This document shows positions 46,640 through 58,406 of a DNA stretch of 64,000 nucleotides, piece after piece. Each line of letters starts with the position of its first letter. Position 1 is the first letter of the stretch. The notes under the pieces are model-generated. The model was not told the DNA's origin. It made no database searches and saw only the letters and a list, made by a program, of their open reading frames with translations. The DNA is from Rehmannia glutinosa (lineage: Eukaryota > Streptophyta > Magnoliopsida > Lamiales > Orobanchaceae). Location of the stretch: NCBI GenBank assembly GCA_016081115.2, contig JABTTQ020003424.1:682001-746000 (forward strand). Reading direction: 5' to 3'. A program made the translations under genes and the position numbers.

Positions 46640-47060
46640 TGTGATTTATGTATGGTTAAATCAAGGACACGATGGTCGATTAATCGATCAACCGAACAAC
46701 ACATGAGTTGATTAGTCGACCATCTAAATGATACGATGAGTCGATTAATCAATCATCTAAGCGATACTGTGGTCGACTAATCGACCGTCGTTCGACACAT
46801 GAGTTAATTAGTCGACCATCGAATGACATAATGGTCAATTAATCGACCATCCGAATGACACATAAGTCGATTAATCGACTATTTGAACGATACATGAGTC
46901 AATTAATCGACCATCCGAATGACACATGAGTCGAATAATTGACCATTTAAACGATACATGAGTGATTAATCGACCATCCGAACGACGCATTTGAGTCGAT
47001 TAATCAACCAATGTATTGTTCCGTGGTCGATTAATTGACCTGGTAGGCGTTCGTTTACTC
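46640..47060. repeat. palindromic repeat array 1 (GTCGATTAATCGAC)
   Basis: About eleven units of roughly 33 bp, each with a version of the perfect palindrome GTCGATTAATCGAC, separated by spacers like CATCCGAATGACACATGA. It is preceded by GGTTAAATCAAGGACACGAT. The same text in reverse complement occurs at 55385-55564 plus 62099-62170. Confidence 0.9.
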
Positions 47061-47066
47061 CCACGA

Positions 47067-47345
47067 TTAAAAAGATGTTTCGAGTTATTTTTCATTTTTA
47101 CTTTCCAAAAAAATGAACAAAGAAAGACGAACAGGACAAACTAACATATCTTGAGGTAAATGTTGTTCTTTTGTTTTACATTATTATGCTTTGTTGATTT
47201 TCTTAATCAATTATTTCATATTTTTTTCATGTTGCTTTAATATATCGATTTTAGTTTAGGTTTAGAGTTTTAATATATCAATATTCTTAATCAATTTTTT
47301 CATATTTTGTTTCATATTGCTTTAGTTTAGGTTTGGGTTTTATCA
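47067..47345. repeat. direct repeat, right copy (about 280 bp)
   Basis: Copy of 45354-45640 with small gaps, starting TTAAAAAGATGTTTCGAG and ending in TTTAGTTTAGGTTTGGGTT. Confidence 0.8.
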
Positions 47346-47460
47346 TGTAAAGATTAGGGCTGTGTGTCGCCCAACCTTATATGAAGCTAATGTTTGTTGT
47401 TGGTTGTTTTGACATGATGCGGGGCTTGACAAACAAATTTAGAATTCGGGCGTAGTTTCT

Positions 47461-49564
47461 TGTTAGATAAATATTTTTATCATGATTTTGATGATTTTGT
47501 TTAAATGTGTTTTTACACCAAAAAAATATCCCCAAGTGTTGGTCAAATACTCCTAATCGTTTTAAATTATTTTTCAAGTATTTTCTTGAGGTTTATCTTT
47601 TGGTTATTCAAACAATTCATTTTTGGTGATATTAAAAGTAATTGTCATGTTTTAAAGTGTTTTTAACATTTACCGAATACAATCAAGGTAAAAGCGGTGC
47701 CGAAAAACGAATTTAATTTTTTTTCACTGCATCGAAAAACTCCCTAGAATAGGTTGACGGTCGACCCCTAGGTCAACCGATGCCTGAAAATTAAGATTTC
47801 AGTTTTCAAACAAAATTCTCCGGGGATGGGTTGACCCCTGGTCGACCTGGTCCACCACATGGGTTGATCCAATTGAAATGTCTCCCCCGCCTCTTTGTTT
47901 CACTCTGTCTCATTTTCGTATATTGCAGGACAAGTCAATCCACCAGTCAACTTTGTGTGGGACTCATTTCAATAGACTTATTTTTAAAATCTTTGTATTG
48001 ATCGATCGGTCGACCCACAAGTTGACCAAGACAAAATCGATGATTTTTAGCTTATGAGAGACAACTTTTCTTGGTTTTGGGGAGTTGATTTGTAACAACT
48101 ATTTCTTGATTTAATCTACATTTTCTTTACAAATTTCACTCTCCAAGAGGAGCCTATCAATGTACAAGACATCTTCTATAAATAGAGGAAAATTTGAAGC
48201 AACAAGATACAACACAACACCACAAACAATACAACACAAGCAAACTTTGTTCTTCATTTTATACTCTTGTTGTATTTCTAGCCTAAGTTTATCACTTGCA
48301 CATCTTGAGGTCTAGGCTTTAATTTTTGATTACACTTACACTTCAAAGTTTTATACTTCATTATCGAGTTGTAATCTTGAATTTGTCAATCATCCAAAAC
48401 AAGATATCCTTGTTGTTGTTCTTGTGGTAAGAGCACACTTGGGTGATATTAGGTGTTGAAAAGTAGGGGTGGGCATCGGGTCGGTAGTTGGGTATTCGGG
48501 TATTCGTGTTGGGTACCCCAAAATATTGGGTAGCATATATTGGTACCCGACCCTTACCCAAAATTATTGGGTACCCGACTAATCGGATACCCGAAAATGT
48601 TAGTACCCGACTAATCGGGTTTGGGTTTTTTTTTAAAAAATATATGTTATATTATTTAAAATTATATATTATGTATAATATATATTAATAAGGAAAATAT
48701 TTATGATATAAATGGAGTAGAAAGACAAACAGACAAAAAACACATCAAAAGCAACAAAAAAGCAAGCACAAGAAAGCAACCAATCGAGAAAAGCAAGGAA
48801 AAAAATGGGAGAGCACAAGGAGGGGGTGTCCACTAAATGATTCTATATGAAATTTCTAGTACTTTTTCAATTAAAAAATGTTTCTTTTTTGTACAAATCA
48901 CCTTGTTCAACGGATTAGACATGGCAAACAATTTTTTCCTTATTACTTTAGGCAACATCCGACATAAATGACAAGAAATAATAATAGTGCAAATTGTCTA
49001 TTGTCTCATTGTTCTTGAAAAAGAGTGAATATTGATGAACCCTCTTTTATATAATTTTTTTAATTTATTAATCGGGTACCGAATAACCGATTGGGTAGTA
49101 ATTTACTACGACACCGACCAAATTATGATATCGGGATTGGGTAAGCCAACACCCGAATTTTTTATAAAAATACCCGATCGGATCGGGTCAGGACTCGACT
49201 TCCCGACCCCAAAGGCCCACCCCTATTGAAGAGTATGGTATTCTTCAAAGGTGAAGGAAGATTGTCGTAATCTCTAGGTGGTGTTGTAAGAAGAGTGTGG
49301 TACTCTTCAAGGTGAAGTTGTAATAATTTTGGTAATTATTAATAAAATTCTTTTTTTTTTTTTTGAAACCTATCCCGGATATCTTGGGGTGGTAGAGCAC
49401 GTAGTCCCTAGGTGGGGTGAAGCTCTATAAATCGATGTGTATTGTTTATTTTCTCGCACTTACATTCTTGCTTCCATCTTCACATTCGAAAATGAGGGCG
49501 AAACTCGGAAAATTGGCATAATCTATTCACCCCTTCTAGATTATCGTAGCCACTTGATCTAACA
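47461..49564 (+). repeat. 5' LTR of Copia element B (interrupted)
   Basis: Contains a TATA box TATAAATA at 48177-48184, several TTGAC/GTCAA words in the U3 part (47750-48030), and the hAT-like insertion 48464-49225 in the hairpin region. It ends CTAACA at 49564. Confidence 0.88.
48464..49225. mobile_element. hAT-like nonautonomous element in the 5' LTR (762 bp)
   Basis: Terminal inverted repeats TAGGGGTGGGC and GCCCACCCCTA, flanked by TTGAAAAG (48456-48463) and TTGAAGAG (49226-49233), an 8-bp target duplication with one change. The uninterrupted site is seen in the other LTR at 54226-54233. Both ends carry many GGGTACCCGA/ATCGGGTA words as subterminal repeats, typical binding sites for hAT transposase. 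No transposase is encoded. The middle (48650-49050) is AT-rich. Confidence 0.9.
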
Positions 49565-49579
49565 AGTGGTAACAAAGCC
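49565..49579 (+). promoter_or_regulatory. primer binding site of Copia element B
   Basis: AGTGGTAACAAAGCC begins immediately after the 5' LTR. It is a recognisable but imperfect version of the TGGTATCAGAGC site complementary to initiator methionine tRNA. Confidence 0.7.
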
Positions 49580-49628
49580 AAACTCTTTGGCAAGCTCGTT
49601 CCACATCGCGGGTAAAGGGAAAAAATTC

Positions 49629-51119
49629 ATGGCTACGAATGAGAGCTATCTACCAACCAGTGCTTCATTCAATAGACCGCCTCTCTTCGACTCCAACAAT
49701 TATGCATTTTGGAAAGATAGAATGGAGTTCTTCTTACAAAGTTGCGGGTTTGATATTTGGAACACGATTATAAATGGAGTATCCATCCCGATGAAGAAAA
49801 AGGAGACAAAACTCAAATCCTCAAAACCCTCAAGAAGTTTGATGGTGAAGACAATAAAATTTTCTCCTTAAACGGTAAAGCTCTTAACATTCTTCATTGT
49901 TCTCTTACCGCTACGGAATATAACCATATTAGAGGAATTTGGTTGGCACATGAAATGTGGGAAAATTAGAAACTATTTATGAAAGCACTAAGAAAGTTAA
50001 ACAAGCTAGAAAAGTAATGCTTGTTAAAGATTTGAAAACTTCATAATGCTCGAGGGATAAGAGATTTCAAAAATGGTAGAAAAGCTAGACAACATCGTTA
50101 GTTCTTTGTGGCCGCTTGGAAAAGTCATTTTAGAAGAAGACAAAGTTACCAAAGTTTTAAATGTTCTTCCTAGGTTCTTGGTCCGAAAAGGTGACGGCTA
50201 TCATGGAAGCTAAAATTTAGAAACTCTAAATTTTGATGAGCTTATTGGAAATCTTCTCATCTATGAAGTATATGCAAATGAAAGGAATAACTCAAAAGCA
50301 TCCACCTCTCAATAGGACATTATATCATATCCAAAAACATAGGATGAACTTCTTACAACATCCGATGATGAAGAAGGAGCAATGTCTAATGGGCATCAAA
50401 AGAAGACAATGAGGTATGTTTTAACTCTTCTATTTCTTTTAGTAATGAATTGCAAGATGATTATGATAAATTGTAAAATGATTTTGATGAGCTACAAAAT
50501 GAATTCCAAAGCTTGCTCTTTAAATACAAAAATTGAAAAAGAATTCAACATTATGAAAAATGAAAAAGATGGTTCACTTGTTTCATATGAATCACTTTCT
50601 TGTGCTCACACTACTACACTTGATAAGGTTGGAAATCTTAAAAAAGAAAACGAATCTCTTGTTAAGGACATTGATTGAATGAAAAGGGATATGATAAAGT
50701 TTAACTTGAGTACCGATAAAATGACCAAAATTCTTGTTGTTCAACGTTGTGATTATTTGAAACTAGGACTTGGTTATAAGCCAAATGTTATCAATGATAT
50801 GAAAAAGAACCAAGTATATATGCATGTTAATCATTATGCTTCTAGAACTATTACATGTTTTTATTGTGGTAGAAGTGGTCACATGGCAAATATTTGTCGG
50901 GCTAGAAATAGCTCAAATTATTATTGGAGACTTAAAAGTCTCAATGCCAATCCCAAAGGACCTAAACACTTGAGGGTACCACAAGAAAATTTCATGTTAG
51001 GTACTTGGTGCAACAAAAATCAAAGAAAATTTAAATTGTCAAATAGCCAACAAACGATCGTGACATATGATCGACGAGGAGACTTTACCAAGAAAATAAT
51101 TTTCCAAGAAGAAGTATAA
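49629..51119 (+). pseudogene. Copia gag of element B
   Basis: Begins MATNESYLPTSASFNRPPLF, then SNNYAFWKDRMEFFLQSCGF and NTIINGVSIP: the N-terminal pattern of plant Copia gag (P-x-F/L-x-G/S-x-NY-x-x-W-x-x-RM). After frame changes (49757-49969: TATEYNHIRGIWLAHEMW) and stops near 50000-50380 comes a lysine/glutamate-rich region (50382-50678) and the zinc knuckle CFYCGRSGHMANIC (50856-50897), C-x2-C-x4-H-x4-C. The last frame, 50679-51119, is open for 146 codons. Gag would package RNA. A region of several hundred codons is damaged by at least five breaks. Confidence 0.8.
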
Positions 51120-53204
51120 TCAATAATGGGAAGGACACAACCCTTGGCAATGGCGAAATTGGTAACTCTTATCCATTTCTTGAATTATGCATTTTATTAT
51201 TCATGTCGTTTTTCTTCTCTTGATTGTCATAATTCTTTCTCAAAATGTTTCTTAAAAATCGAGGTCTCAACTATATACTCTCGGTTTTTCAAAATTCAAA
51301 AGAGACCTTGAATAAATTTTTAATAAGCACATGTTTTTATCAAACTTTTGTTGATTCCTACAAAAAGCATAGTATGTGCTACTTGTCCAACTTCTAGGAT
51401 AGTTTATATTAATATTGTCTATATTATCGATATTACTACACTCTTGTGCGAGATGTTTTTGTCAAGAGTTTGCAGGAAATATTTTGGTATTAAAGAACAA
51501 ATAATCGTAGATTTATGCATGGTTATCTACATCATGATTTATCAAGATTGAGAAAGACATATTGGTTGACAAACAAAATCGAGGTATGTTCATCAACTTT
51601 TTATTACTCTCATAGACTCGATATTTTTCATGTCGTATGCCTATGTGCTCGATTTCAAAGCAATCCCCAAGAATCTCATTAAAGTGTCGTTAAAGAATTT
51701 TTCAATATTTGAAAGGCACTTCTTCTAATGGGGTGTTTTATCCAAAAGTTTTAAAACATTCCTATTTTTTGGGATAATATGTCCGGTATAAATTTCTCAA
51801 AATATGGTTCTTCATAAGCAAGAACTAAACATATTGAGATTCGACATCTTTGTCTAAGGGATTATTTTTCTTGATGAAAAATTGAGATGTGTGCTTAATT
51901 TCGTCTCAAGATTAATATGCGGATATTTTCTTTGAACCATTAAGCGCCGAGTCCTTTACCTCAATTCGAGCTTGTTTAGGCATAATGTATATTGAATGAG
52001 GTTTATGATTGCATTTTGTGCGTTTTTAAACTTAGGGGTGAAAAATTGGATTTTGGATAAAAAAATCGGATAAAATCGAAAAATTGCTTGGGGCCGGATG
52101 ACCAGGTGGTCGACCCGATTGACAGTCTTTGGGCCGATCGACCACTCCCCTTGATTGGTCAACCAGGTTATTTTTGGGTTAAAAATGTTTCTATCCTCGT
52201 TTCTTCATTTCACTCGATTTTCCTCCATTTTTGACCCCTTTGCAAATTTCACACACAATTCACTCAAAATGTTTTATTTCTTGATAATCCTATACTTTTA
52301 AGTCTATATTATTGCTATATCATTCATGATACCGACTTATCCGATCAATTGGTAAGTATAATTTCTTTTTAATCTCAAATGGGTTGAACCCTTAAGAAAA
52401 TGCTTATGTTTGAATATTTTGATGGAATTCTTGTATAATTGTGTTGGGTATGATGATTATTGTTGGATGATATTTATAAAATTTCTTTTTGTGATGAAAA
52501 TTTGGGGTGATTACATTTACAGGTTATATTCATCTTCGTTTTTATTCTCGCACGCCAAATGCTCGATAAAATGTTTCAATGAAATTTCATCACTTACATG
52601 ACTCTCTCGATTTCAAAGTCTTATAATTTTCTGAGATCATGTTTTGTCAATCAAACGAGCTTGTGCTCTATCAAATTTTCCCTTAATCATTGGATATTTA
52701 AGCTTCATGTTCAATAGCTTGATAAATCGCTCAGTGCGCACTTTGATATGAATATATGATGTTTTTATCGTGCTAATATTCTTTTTGATGATTCCAAAGG
52801 GGAGAAACATGAAATAAGCTCATTATCTCAAATAAGCTAGAAAAAGCTCCCAAAAAAAGCTATAAGTTGTGGCTATTAAAAGCAAAAGTTGTGGATGTAA
52901 CTTAGTCCAATGGATGTCTTATGGACTATTATACTTGTCTTATGATTCTCTTTGAGGGGAAGCTTCTAAGCTCATGATATTCAAGTTTCAATTGTAAAAG
53001 TTGAGCTTTTAGCTTTTAATTGTTGCTTCTACTTACTCTTGATTGTGCATATTGATAGGGGAGCTTTTATAAAATATTTTTGAAAAATCTTTGCTCATAT
53101 CCTTGGGTGTTTATTGTTGCTTAAATCGTATAGTTGTTTTTGTCGGTATAATGCGTTTTAGTTTTAAAATCAATCTCCTAAAATTATTTTGGTTTGTAAT
53201 CATC
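51120..53204 (+). other. internal region of Copia element B without recognisable pol
   Basis: Frames in all directions are short. No protease DTG/DSG, integrase or RT YVDDM motif was found. Phrases such as TGATTCCAAAGGGGAG (near 52788) and the AAGCT-rich text at 52800-53060 match the tail of element A (1-480). Position 52080-52170 contains GGTCGAC/GGTCAAC words like those of the LTR U3. Confidence 0.55.
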
Positions 53205-53218
53205 AAAAAATGGGAGTT

Positions 53219-54562
53219 TGTTAGATAAATGTTTTTATCATGATTTTGATGATTTTATTTAAATGTGTTTTTACACCAAAACAATGTCCCCAAGTGTTGT
53301 CCAAATACTCCTAATCGTTTTAAATTATTTTTCGGAGTATTTTCTTGAGGTTTATCTTTCAATTATTCAAGCGATTCGTTTGGCGATATTAAAAGTGATT
53401 TTCATGTTTTAAAGTATTTTTAACATTTACCGAATACCATCAAGGTAAAATGGTGCCCGAAAAATAATGTCGAAATTTTTTATGGACCTAAAACTCCTGG
53501 AATAGGTTGACCCGACCGACCTAGGTCAACGGTGCACGAAAGTTAAGATTTCGGTTTTCGGACAAAATTCTCCGAGGATGGGTTGACCTTGGTCGATCGG
53601 TTCACCACATGGGTTGACCCAATTGAAATGTCTCCTGCCTCTCTGTTTCACTTTTGTCTTATTTCGTATATATATTGCGGGGATAGGTCGACCGTTTGGT
53701 CAATAAGTTGACCCCGTGCTGTGTGGGACTCGGCTCAGCGGACTTATCCGAATCTTTGTATTGATCGATCGGTCCACCCACAGGTTGACCAATATAAAAT
53801 CAGATGATTTTTGAGCTTTATGGGAGACAACTTTTTCCGATTTTGGGGAGTTGATTTGTAACAACTATTTCTTGATTTAATCTGCATTTTCTTTAAAGAT
53901 TTCACTCTCCAAGAGGAGCCTATCAATGTACAAGACCTCTTCTATAAATAGAGGAAAATTTGAAGCCACAAGATACATTAAAGATAACAACACAAGCAAT
54001 ACAACACAAGCAAACTTTGTTCTTCATTTTATACTCTTGTTGTATTTCTAGCCTAAGTATATCACTTGCACATCTTGAGGTCTATGCTTTAATTCTTGAT
54101 TACACTTGCACTTCAAAATTGTATACTTCATTATCGAGTTGTAATCTTGAATTTTTCAATCATCCAAAACAAGATATCCTTGTTGTTGTTCTTGTGGTAA
54201 GAGCACACTTGGGTGATATTAGGTGTTGAAGAGTGTGGTACTCTTCATAGGTGAAGGAAGATTGTGGTAATCTCCTTGGTGGTGTTGTAAGAAGAGTGTG
54301 GTACTCTTCAAGGTGAAGTTGTAATAATTTTGGTAATTATTAATAAAATTCTTTTTCTTTTTGAAACCCATCCCGGATATCTTTGGGGTGGTAGATCACG
54401 TAGTCCCTAGGTGGGGGTAAAACTCTATAAATCGACGTGTGTTGTTTATTTTCGCACTTACATTCTTGCTTCCATCTTCACATTCAAAAAAGAGGGAGAA
54501 ACTCGGAAAATCGGCATAATCTATTCTCCCCATCCGGATTATCGTAGCCACTTGGACTAACA
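53219..54562 (+). repeat. 3' LTR of Copia element B
   Basis: 1344 bp, uninterrupted. The TATA box is at 53943-53950. U3 (53505-53790) has at least six TTGACC/GGTCAA words. The hairpin group with loop GTGGT is at 54188-54309. It ends CTAACA at 54562. Confidence 0.9.
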
Positions 54563-55384
54563 TTTTTACATTACAAATTTACAAGTAAGGAGTTCAAATT
54601 TTATTGTTTGTTAATTAGAATGCATGCTACTTTGTATTTTTCTGTTCTCTAAGACTACTTATTTTGAATGTTAGTGAACCGGGAACCTGCAGAGAAAGCT
54701 ACTGTTTAAAATGTTAGATTTTCCACTCGCATCATGCAAAGTGCATGAATCTGTTGAGTGGAACTCCTTCATCCGTCTAATTGGTCCACAACTTGAAGCA
54801 TATTTTCGGAGGATTTTAGTGTTGCCAAAGTTAAAGCTCGAATTGATTATTCTCGAGACGGAGGTTTGAGAAGTTTTAAAGTTATATTGACAAAACATGA
54901 GCTAAATTTGACAAGGGACGGAACATCATATCGTGGATGACAATTACTTTTATCGAATTGGAAAGGTAAATAACGAGAACATAATATGGTTAAGTTGGTT
55001 ATATTTTATACTTTGTTCTAATTTACAAGTCATTTTGTACAGGAAAGCATTGAAGAAAAAAACTTTCGGACGACCGGGTTTGAGTATTATAAAATCGCCT
55101 ACAACATCTTCAAAACACATAACTTTTGCTTAGATTGACTTCTCGGATGTACTAGGTATCATAGCAACATTCGAGTGATCGATGATGAAGGTTAAGCAGA
55201 TGATGTTTTTCAGAGGAAGTAGTTTAATTGTTTAGATGTTAGTTGTTATGTATGTTAGTGGTTTGTATATTTTTGGAAATTCGGTGGTTTGTAATTGAGT
55301 GGTTTGTAACAATGACAACTTTTAGAAATTATGTCTTTTGATTAAGTGGTTGTAACAATGACAACTTTTAGAAATTATGTCTTT
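54563..55384 (+). other. unassigned exon-like sequence
   Basis: Coding-like text is visible but not recognised: HESVEWNSFIRLIGPQLEAY then FRRILVLPK (near 54750-54830), and IDYSRDGGLRSFKVILTKHE (near 54840-54900) in another frame. A plausible intron is 54966-55042 (GTAAATAACG...TTTTGTACAG), after which EESIEEKNFRTTGFEYYKI-like text continues until stops near 55130. It may be a damaged gene of the older locus that also holds the MULE and Ulp1-like pieces. No function is proposed. Confidence 0.35.
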
Positions 55385-55564
55385 GAGCCATTGTGCCATT
55401 CAAATGGTCGTTTAATCGACCATTGTGTCGTTCAAATGGTCGTTTAATTGACCATGGTGTCATTGGATGGTCGTTTAATCGACCACTAGGCTGTTCGGAT
55501 GGTCGATTAATCGACTCATTTGTCATTGATTGGTCAATTAACCGACTCATGAGTCATTGATTGT
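55385..55564. repeat. palindromic repeat array 2 (reverse of array 1)
   Basis: Five units with GGTCGTTTAATCGACC or GGTCGATTAATCGAC and spacers such as ATTGTGTCGTTCAAA, which are the reverse complement of array 1 spacers. The array is interrupted by the Athila-like element and continues at 62099. Confidence 0.88.
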
Positions 55565-56764
55565 TGTTAAGTTGCTTTTATACCAATGTATCGAGTATTC
55601 TAGACTAGGATTTTGTGATGTTTTGAGTATTTTAGTGTCGTTTGAGTTCGAGTTTGTGTCATTTGTTGTCGTTCGAGAATCGGGACTGATCTTGGATGCC
55701 AAAATTAATTAAGAACGATGAACAACGTGTTTGGACGATAAAGATTGCATTTTAGAAGCGGAAAAATGGAAAAATATCGAGCAAGACGAGTGCCCAACGC
55801 CAAAAACCTCACGCCGCAGCGTGGGGGTGAAAAAAATAGTAGAGAGTACGCGAGGGAAAAGAGTGGCGGCTGCAGCGCCAAAAGCAGGGCTGCAGCGCCC
55901 AAATACAAACCAAAGAAGAATGACGACTTCAATGGCGCTAAGCGCCCGGCTAAAAGCTGCGATGCTCGACAGCGAAGAAGGGCGATGTTAGGCGCGGCAA
56001 TAGCGCGCTTCTTCCCTTCCAGCAAGTAAAACGCATTAAACGAGGAGCAGCATGGCGATTGGATGGGAGATGCGGCAGAGGGACGGCGTGCGGCGGAGAG
56101 AAGAAGAGCATCTTGTGCTGGCTTATCATCTCCAAGGGTTGCTTAGCCGGCGACAGTAAGGCGCAACATGACGATGGGCTTTGAATGTACGCTATTTGAA
56201 TTAATTTTTGTGCCTTTTAATTTAATTTTCAAGGGTTTTGCGCTTATAAATATAAGAACACACGTACAAACAAGGGGTCGGACATTATTTTGAGCACAAC
56301 GCAATGCAAGAGACACAGAGCGAGGATTCGGGACGGCAATTGGAGGCATTACTCGTGCGGACACGAGAGAGAATTCCTTCTTTTTTCTTCTCAATTCTTT
56401 CTTTGTTTTTCTTTTTCGATTTTTGAGATGTATAATTATTTCTTCATGAGTTTTTATACATCCATTATGAGCTAAATCCATCTTTCTAGGGATTGATGTA
56501 AGTTACGTTTGAACCTATGTTTTGATTTCGATTTATGAAATTCGCATATTATTAATCTATTTGTGCTATTTGATTTGATTGCATCTCGATTATCGATCAA
56601 TAACTTAGATTGTTTGGCGTGTTTGATTTGGCTTTCGAGAGAGGTAATTGAACACCTGGCCATAGAATAGCACAACCTAGGTTTTCATAGAATCGAGAGA
56701 TTTATGAATCTTTTGAAGCCTATGATAGAATATTCATTGAGCGTATTAGGGTTTAATTTATGAT
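55565..56764 (+). repeat. 5' LTR of the Athila-like element (3' part deleted)
   Basis: Aligns with 60488-61693 and then runs straight into gag text at 56765. The last 400 bases of the LTR, the primer binding site and the start of gag are missing, consistent with one internal deletion. Confidence 0.85.
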
Positions 56765-57700
56765 TGAGGCTTTTCCCATGTTCACTCCAGGGATAAGGCC
56801 AGGCAATGGTTACTGACGTTCTCCCCTGGGAGTACTACGGTGGGATGATCTGACTCAAAATTTCTTAGCAAAATTTTTCCCTCCCAGCAAGACACTCCAA
56901 CTAAAGAGCGAGATAGCCCAGTTCCAACAGATTGATTTTGAGCCATTATACGAAGCTTGGGAGCGATTTAAAGATCTATTGCGGAGATGCCCACAGCATG
57001 GCTATGCAGACTGGCAGAGGGTTCAATATTTTTACAATGGGTTGAATGGGCATACGAGGACGATACTAGATGCGGCATCATGAGGTACATTGATGGCTAA
57101 AACACCGATCGGGGCCTTACTTTACTTGAAGAAATGGCCACAAATAGCTATCAATGGCCATCCGAGAGGCCGCCTAAGCCGATTGCGGTGTTCTTGAGCT
57201 TGATACAATGTCGGCTTTGGTAGCTCAAATCTCGAGTCGACAAAGCAATTAGCAATCATGAATACTTGGCAAAGACACCACAAAGAAGTCACGCTCCCAC
57301 CCGTAGTTCACGCAGCCACCACTCACGAGGTGAGCAAGTCGATTATGTGAATAACCGGATTTTAATAACAGAGGTAATCAATTACCAACTCATTACCACC
57401 CGAGACTTCGCAATCATGAGAATCTCTCTTATAGCAACAACATGAACGTATTGAATCCACCTCCGGGTTATCCAAACCCATCCAGTTCAATGCACTCGGA
57501 GGTGAGAAGAAGCGATCGCTTGAAGAGATGTTGGGTTCATTCATTGGAGAAACTAGGAACCGAATGAATAGGGATGAGGCGATTGATGGTCGAATAATAA
57601 GATGAGCACAACGGAGACGCACATTAGGTCGATCGAGACACAAATGGGTCGATTGGCTACAACCGTGAATTCATTGCGTGAAGGGAAAGTTCCTAAGTGA
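56765..57700 (+). pseudogene. gag of the Athila-like element
   Basis: The text RDKARQWLLTFSPGSTTVGW, then NFLAKFFPPSKTLQLKSEIA, then LYEAWERFKDLLRRCPQHG and YFYNGLNGHTRTILDAAS (about 56790-57080) is the retrotransposon gag core of Athila-type elements. A TGA follows at 57079, and later text is broken: LEEMA-like and NGHPRGR words near 57150, and a further part to about 57700. The N-terminal third of gag is deleted. Confidence 0.8.
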
Positions 57701-57894
57701 TACGTTAATAATCCGAGAGAGCACTACAATTCGGTTTACGTGAAAAATGAAGCAAAAATTCAAGCATGGCCAAGAAGAATCACTTATTTATGTGAAACTA
57801 GTGAAATCCAAGAAAATGAAGTTGGAAGATTTTGAGACTGTCTATTTGTGAGAGGAATGTAGTGCGATAGTCGCAGTAAACTACCTCAGAAAAT

Positions 57895-58406
57895 GAATGA
57901 TCCAGAGAGTTTTACTATTCCTTGTACTATTAGAGGAGTTTTCTTTGAGAAACCACTTTGTGATCTTGGGTCAGTGTGAATCTTATATCTCTTTCATTGT
58001 GAAGACGTTTGGGCTCGGGGAGGTGAAAGCGCCCAATATCACTTTGATTTGTTGATCGATCCATCGCCTATCCGTGGGGAATCATTGAAGACGTGTTGGT
58101 AAGAATTAATAAATTTGTTTTTCCTATGGATTTTGTAGTGTTGGATGCGAACGAGGACAAGAAAATACCTATCATCTTTGGGAGACCGTTTTTAGCCACA
58201 ACATGGGCTTTGATCGATGTAGAAACGGGGAGCTAACTCTGCGGGCAAATCGGGAGAAAGTCGTATTCACCATACATCCAACCAACAAGCTAAAATTTGA
58301 ATCAAATGATGGTAAGCGGATGGCCGGGAATATAGCGGAAGACAATGGAGGTTGGGAAGTTTCTAAGGGCAATGTGGATAACATGCCTATTGGAGCCCCA
58401 ACTTGA
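57895..58406 (+). pseudogene. aspartic protease of the Athila-like element
   Basis: SFTIPCTIRGVFFEKPLCDL with G following (57910-57970) holds the active-site region (D-L-G). NKFVFPMDFVVLDANEDKKI (58108-58167) and IIFGRPFLAT (58170-58200) are the flap and hydrophobic-D/G parts, and WALIDVETGELTLR ends the domain. The final frame (58203-58406) reads to a TGA. RT, RNase H and integrase should follow but do not. Confidence 0.8.

Larger units (their letters stand above)
47461..54562 (+). mobile_element. Copia element B, gag only, pol lacking
   Basis: LTRs 47461-49564 (with a 762-bp insertion) and 53219-54562, both TGTTAGATAAAT...CTAACA. Without the insertion and its duplicated target the 5' LTR would be 1334 bp, against 1344 bp for the 3' LTR. 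Flanks TTTCT (47456-47460) and TTTTT (54563-54567) may be a target duplication with one change. A primer binding site (49565-49579), a gag remnant (49629-51119) and a polypurine tract (about 53205-53218) are present. No protease, integrase or RT motif is found in 51120-53200, so it is non-autonomous. It is related to element A at the window start. Confidence 0.88.

Noticed and set aside
46640..47060. CRISPR-like array
   Set aside because: Units are degenerate, spacers are similar to each other and not unique, and the surroundings are plant transposons; this is a palindromic tandem repeat.
55705..56135. Long frames on both strands in the Athila-like 5' LTR
   Set aside because: Same reason: GC-rich LTR sequence, and the frames are not conserved between the two LTRs.
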